This document shows positions 61,205 through 64,000 of a stretch of 64,000 nt of DNA, piece by piece. The notes beneath the pieces are model-generated. The model had not been told where the DNA came from and did not search any database. It saw only the letters and a list, made by a program, of their open reading frames with translations. Origin of the DNA: Pedobacter metabolipauper (GTDB taxonomy: Bacteria; Bacteroidota; Bacteroidia; Sphingobacteriales; Sphingobacteriaceae); the NCBI RefSeq assembly GCF_004362715.1, contig NZ_SNYC01000005.1:683781-747780 (forward strand), read 5' to 3'. Within the stretch, counting starts at the first letter, position 1. Each line of letters begins with the position of its first letter. The position numbers and the translations under genes were made by a program.

Positions 61205-61303
61205 TCACGCCTTCGGCAAGTCACAGTAAAATGGATCGATGGACAGTTCATTGACAACAATGAATTCGTCCTCAACAATTAATATCCTGTTTTCAATGAT
61301 GAC
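61205..61303 (-). pseudogene. remnant of a response-regulator gene after the sensor kinase
   Basis: Overlapping the last codons of the kinase in another frame, the minus strand encodes VIIENRILIVEDEFIVV and a few more residues before a stop at 61205. ILIVEDEFIV is the unmistakable first strand and acidic pair of a CheY-like receiver domain. After NEL the similarity ends (SIDPF...), and no phospho-acceptor Asp or output domain follows; the initiation codon is ATC/ATT instead of ATG. It is best read as the 5' stub of the cognate regulator left after a deletion. Confidence 0.65.
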
Positions 61304-63660
61304 ACGATTTTAAAGCCTACAATAATCGTTACTCCGTTGTTATTTATAATAGAAAAGGTCCCACTTAATTGTTTGCTTAGCCCGCGCATAAGGCTCATTC
61401 CAAGTGTTTTTACTTCAACAGGGTCAATTTCCACTGACAAACCCACACCATTATCGCGTACGGTTAACTCGTAATGGCCGGCAGTAACCATAGTCAGCGT
61501 GATGTATATCGACCCGCTTCTACGATCTGGAAACGCGTATTTCAGCGAATTGGTAATCGCTTCGTTTAAGATCAGTCCCAAAGGAACCGATTTGGTTACT
61601 TCTAAATCAATATCTGAGATATCCAATTGGAAATCAATTTGTCCGGCAATGTCAAAACTATTGGATAAGTATTGTACCAGATCGCCAATGTACGCGGGCA
61701 TATTTACCATTGCCAAATTATCTGACTGATACAGCTTTTGGTGAATCAGGGAAATGGATTGCATCCGGTGCTGGCTTTCCCGAATGGCCTGGTAAGCGAT
61801 CGGATCTTTCATATATGAAGATTGGGTATTCAATAAACTGATAACGACCTGGAGATTGTTTTTTACTCGATGATGGATTTCCTTCATCAACCATTCCTTT
61901 TCTTCAAGCAGATTGTCCTTTTCATTGATTAGTTTGGTGAGGGACTGGTTTTGCTCATTGATCTCGGCTTGCTGCAGTTGTAACTGTCGGTTCACGCGTT
62001 GTTTCAGCCGGTACCGGTTGTAACTTAAGCCGAGAAGCATGGCCAATAATACGGCGCCTCCAACGGCCAGATTTTGGGTAGTCTTTTGTTGTTTGTAATT
62101 GATGGCCTGCAGTCGGGCTTGTTTGCTGAGCATCGCAATATTTGTCTCTTTCGCTTTTAGCAGCTGATCCTTTTTCTCGGTCTGATAGGCGATATCTACC
62201 TGTGCGATTTGCCAGATTTTTTTTTCACTGTACATTTTGTCCCGCAAATTAATGAAGCGCCGGTAATTTTTAATTTCGCTGACATAATCACCTTTCGCAG
62301 AGTCCAATTTATATTGGATTGCCAAAGCATTAATCAAGGCGGATTTGTCTTTACTTAAGGTACTCCAGCGCTCAAATTTTGTCGTGTATACCTGTGCCTC
62401 GGAATAATTTTTAGTCGCCGAATAATGTTTCGCCAGGGAATGCCATATGGCTGCCCTGCGAAAATCCGCTTTATCAACTTGCTGTTCCAGGCGCAGCAGC
62501 GTATCTACGTATTTTTTTGCAGCACCAAGTCGTTTCAAAGACGTCAGTATATCGATGGTAGCAACGTGGATTATCAACCTGTTGTTCAGGTCTTTCGGGA
62601 GATAAGTTCTTTGGATTTCCACCAGCAATCGATAGCCTTCTGCTGGTCTGCCTACGGCACTGAGCGCCATGGCCACATTCCGGGAAAAAATAATGATTCC
62701 ATCTAACTCGTTCTTTTTACGGGCGAAATGGAGGGCTTTATCGAAATAATTTAAGCTCCGTTTGAAATCCCTGATGTTAGCATAAGAAGTCCCAACCCTA
62801 TTAAGTAAATAACCAACCATTAGACTTGTGTCACCAGCAACTTCAGCGGCCTTCACACTTAACAAATCATATTCAAGTGTTCTGTCATAGTTCCCCAATT
62901 TTCTATTTACGTCTCCTAAAACAGAATATAATCGCCTTAAATCTATCTTCTCAGATTTTTTGTACATCGCCAGGGACTGGTTCAATACAGAAAGTGCTTC
63001 TTTATGACGGCCCTGCTCCTTGTAAAAATCACCAAGTACTGTCAGCGTGGCTGCAGCCCTGTCATTGATGTGGGCGCGTGTAAACAGTGCTAAGGCTTTT
63101 TTGTAATAAGCTATCCGGGGGCCATACCCATGGCCTTGAAAATACGAATAACAATTCTCGAGAGTAAGCCAGCTTTCGGCTGCTTCCCTGTCCTGCCCAT
63201 TTTTTAAGAACACAGTAATGGCACTCCGTAGGTCGGAATTGCACTTTACACTGTCACCTTTTTTTTTCCAATCACCTGCAGACTGCAAATAAAAATTACC
63301 GAGAATACGACGTGTGTCTGATGCTCGGTTTTTGATATGCGCCTGGTTAAATAGTTTCAAGGCCTGTTCATAGTAGGCGATTCTTGGGCCGTAACCGGGG
63401 CCATGGAAAAAAGCATAGTAGTTTTCCAGGGTAAGCCATGCCTCGGCAGCCTCTCTAATTTTTCCTTGCCTGGAATATTCAGAAATCGCCTTTCGTATAT
63501 CGCCATTGGCATTGACACTGTCTTTTTTTAATTTCCATACCTCGGCCGATGCGATGTACGCATCACCGGAATTTCGGGCGTTTATTCCCTGGGCTTTTGC
63601 CCGCGCTGGTAGGCAGAAGTATGCCAACCAGAGAATAATGAATAACCGTCTTACTTTCAT
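61279..63660 (-). CDS. TPR-containing sensor histidine kinase (HisKA_2 type)
   Basis: A 793-residue sensor. A signal peptide (1-23) is followed by a periplasmic array of tetratricopeptide-like repeats (about 30-500), two of which (near 45-110 and 115-190) are nearly duplicate (AAEAWLTLENYYAFFHGPGYG and AAESWLTLENCYSYFQGHGYG, compared by GPGYG/GHGYG). A membrane helix lies near 530-547 (LAVGGAVLLAMLLGLSY), then a coiled coil and a HisKA_2 domain with H596 in EIHHRVKNNLQVV, and a short ATPase domain (LNEAITNSLKYAFP; VRDNGVGL; LGMSLMRGL). Kinases of this type normally have a LytTR or LuxR regulator directly downstream; here only a stub remains. Confidence 0.92.
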   Translation of the reverse strand: MKVRRLFIILWLAYFCLPARAKAQGINARNSGDAYIASAEVWKLKKDSVNANGDIRKAISEYSRQGKIREAAEAWLTLENYYAFFHGPGYGPRIAYYEQALKLFNQAHIKNRASDTRRILGNFYLQSAGDWKKKGDSVKCNSDLRSAITVFLKNGQDREAAESWLTLENCYSYFQGHGYGPRIAYYKKALALFTRAHINDRAAATLTVLGDFYKEQGRHKEALSVLNQSLAMYKKSEKIDLRRLYSVLGDVNRKLGNYDRTLEYDLLSVKAAEVAGDTSLMVGYLLNRVGTSYANIRDFKRSLNYFDKALHFARKKNELDGIIIFSRNVAMALSAVGRPAEGYRLLVEIQRTYLPKDLNNRLIIHVATIDILTSLKRLGAAKKYVDTLLRLEQQVDKADFRRAAIWHSLAKHYSATKNYSEAQVYTTKFERWSTLSKDKSALINALAIQYKLDSAKGDYVSEIKNYRRFINLRDKMYSEKKIWQIAQVDIAYQTEKKDQLLKAKETNIAMLSKQARLQAINYKQQKTTQNLAVGGAVLLAMLLGLSYNRYRLKQRVNRQLQLQQAEINEQNQSLTKLINEKDNLLEEKEWLMKEIHHRVKNNLQVVISLLNTQSSYMKDPIAYQAIRESQHRMQSISLIHQKLYQSDNLAMVNMPAYIGDLVQYLSNSFDIAGQIDFQLDISDIDLEVTKSVPLGLILNEAITNSLKYAFPDRRSGSIYITLTMVTAGHYELTVRDNGVGLSVEIDPVEVKTLGMSLMRGLSKQLSGTFSIINNNGVTIIVGFKIVSSLKTGY

Positions 63661-64000
63661 GCCTGGTAAAAAACAAAATATAGTCCTTAAATGTAAGAAA
63701 TTGCTATCAAGTGATTTACACTAAAATGAAACTAGCATACTTACTTCATATCGTCATCCTTGACGATATTTCGTGATTTTGCGGTAGGCTGTGTATTTCG
63801 GGGATAGTGGATCATTTGCAGCAACGATTCACGATATCCATAGACGCATTGAACTCAAAAACCCAGTCTTGCGCATGCGTGATCAAGTTAAAAAACTGGC
63901 CCTTGCTCTGCTAAGCTGATCGTTTTTTAATGCTTAACCATTTCTCTACTGTATTGTACACCGATTCCATAGGCGCCCCCATATTTAACAACCAAATCGT
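63661..64000. other. 340-base right-end region
   Basis: Upstream region of the sensor kinase. No intact gene, no clear promoter and no tRNA is seen. The last 90 bases contain a minus-strand frame with a faint integrase likeness (63911-64000). Confidence 0.4.
63911..64000 (-). pseudogene. possible C-terminal scrap of a tyrosine recombinase
   Basis: The minus strand from the window edge to a TAG at 63911 encodes 29 residues including LLNMGAPMESVYNTVEKWL. The GAPMESV part resembles the NGVPIESVSKMLGH segment of Bacteroidota tyrosine integrases, but the following GH and catalytic Tyr are not present. This is weak, from memory, and may be chance. The upstream sequence lies outside the window. Confidence 0.2.

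Overview
The window reads as a chromosomal segment of a Bacteroidota bacterium, most likely family Sphingobacteriaceae (Pedobacter- or Mucilaginibacter-like). The basis is three SusC-type TonB receptors (two with their SusD in view), a one-polypeptide hybrid two-component regulator (HTCS), two FecI/FecR sigma/anti-sigma pairs, several glycoside hydrolases, and promoters that fit the Bacteroidota -7 element TAnnTTTG. Genus is inference. No rRNA, tRNA, CRISPR array or intact insertion sequence was seen.

Layout. (1) 1-6030, minus strand: an AraC regulator, a GH43-type hydrolase and a SusC whose SusD presumably lies beyond the left edge. (2) 6377-14264, plus strand: two tandem paralogous three-gene operons of the xanthine-oxidase superfamily (2Fe-2S, FAD and Mo subunits). 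Only the second small subunit has a twin-arginine signal, so one enzyme is predicted cytoplasmic and the other periplasmic. (3) 14338-22874, plus strand: a secreted protein of unknown function, then ECF sigma, FecR, SusC, SusD and a secreted beta-propeller-like protein. (4) 23213-27016: methionine aminopeptidase, an orphan protein with a possible Ulp1/YopJ-like cysteine-protease core, and a GH30 glycosidase. (5) 27204-31768: a second ECF sigma/FecR pair with a SusD-less TonB receptor. (6) 31866-35241: LLM flavin oxidoreductase, hybrid sensor kinase, a small membrane protein and a broken gene for a secreted protein. (7) 35368-50841: a polysaccharide utilisation locus with a GH78 rhamnosidase, HTCS, SusC/SusD, GH2 and a second GH78-like enzyme. 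(8) 50887-52378: an AbiEii-type (type IV) toxin-antitoxin operon with a SnoaL-like third gene. (9) 52441-61100: acyltransferase, TetR, a double-ABM lipoprotein, aldo/keto reductase, PRISE-type reductase, Crp/Fnr regulator, beta-carbonic anhydrase, zinc alcohol dehydrogenase and an SDR, which looks like a redox/aldehyde-handling neighbourhood. (10) 61205-64000: a TPR sensor kinase followed by the decayed start of its response regulator, and a possible integrase scrap at the right edge.

How the genes work together. The best-supported regulatory circuit is the HTCS locus. A nearly identical 40-bp block with a 21-bp-period direct repeat (TATTTATCA-N12-TATTTATCA) lies upstream of both the GH78 gene (37888-37927) and the SusC/SusD operon (47026-47065). 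In both places it sits the same distance and orientation from a shared AAGCAAAT element. This predicts that the HTCS at 38030-42169 switches on rhamnoglycan uptake and cleavage together. The two FecI/FecR systems are expected to couple ligand occupancy of their receptors to transcription.

Points most worth a second look are the shared HTCS site, the orphan cysteine-protease candidate, the differentially targeted molybdoenzyme pair, the long inverted repeat around the GH43 promoter, the two hairpins inside the second FecI/FecR operon, and three small gene remnants. No wholly new system is established by the sequence alone.
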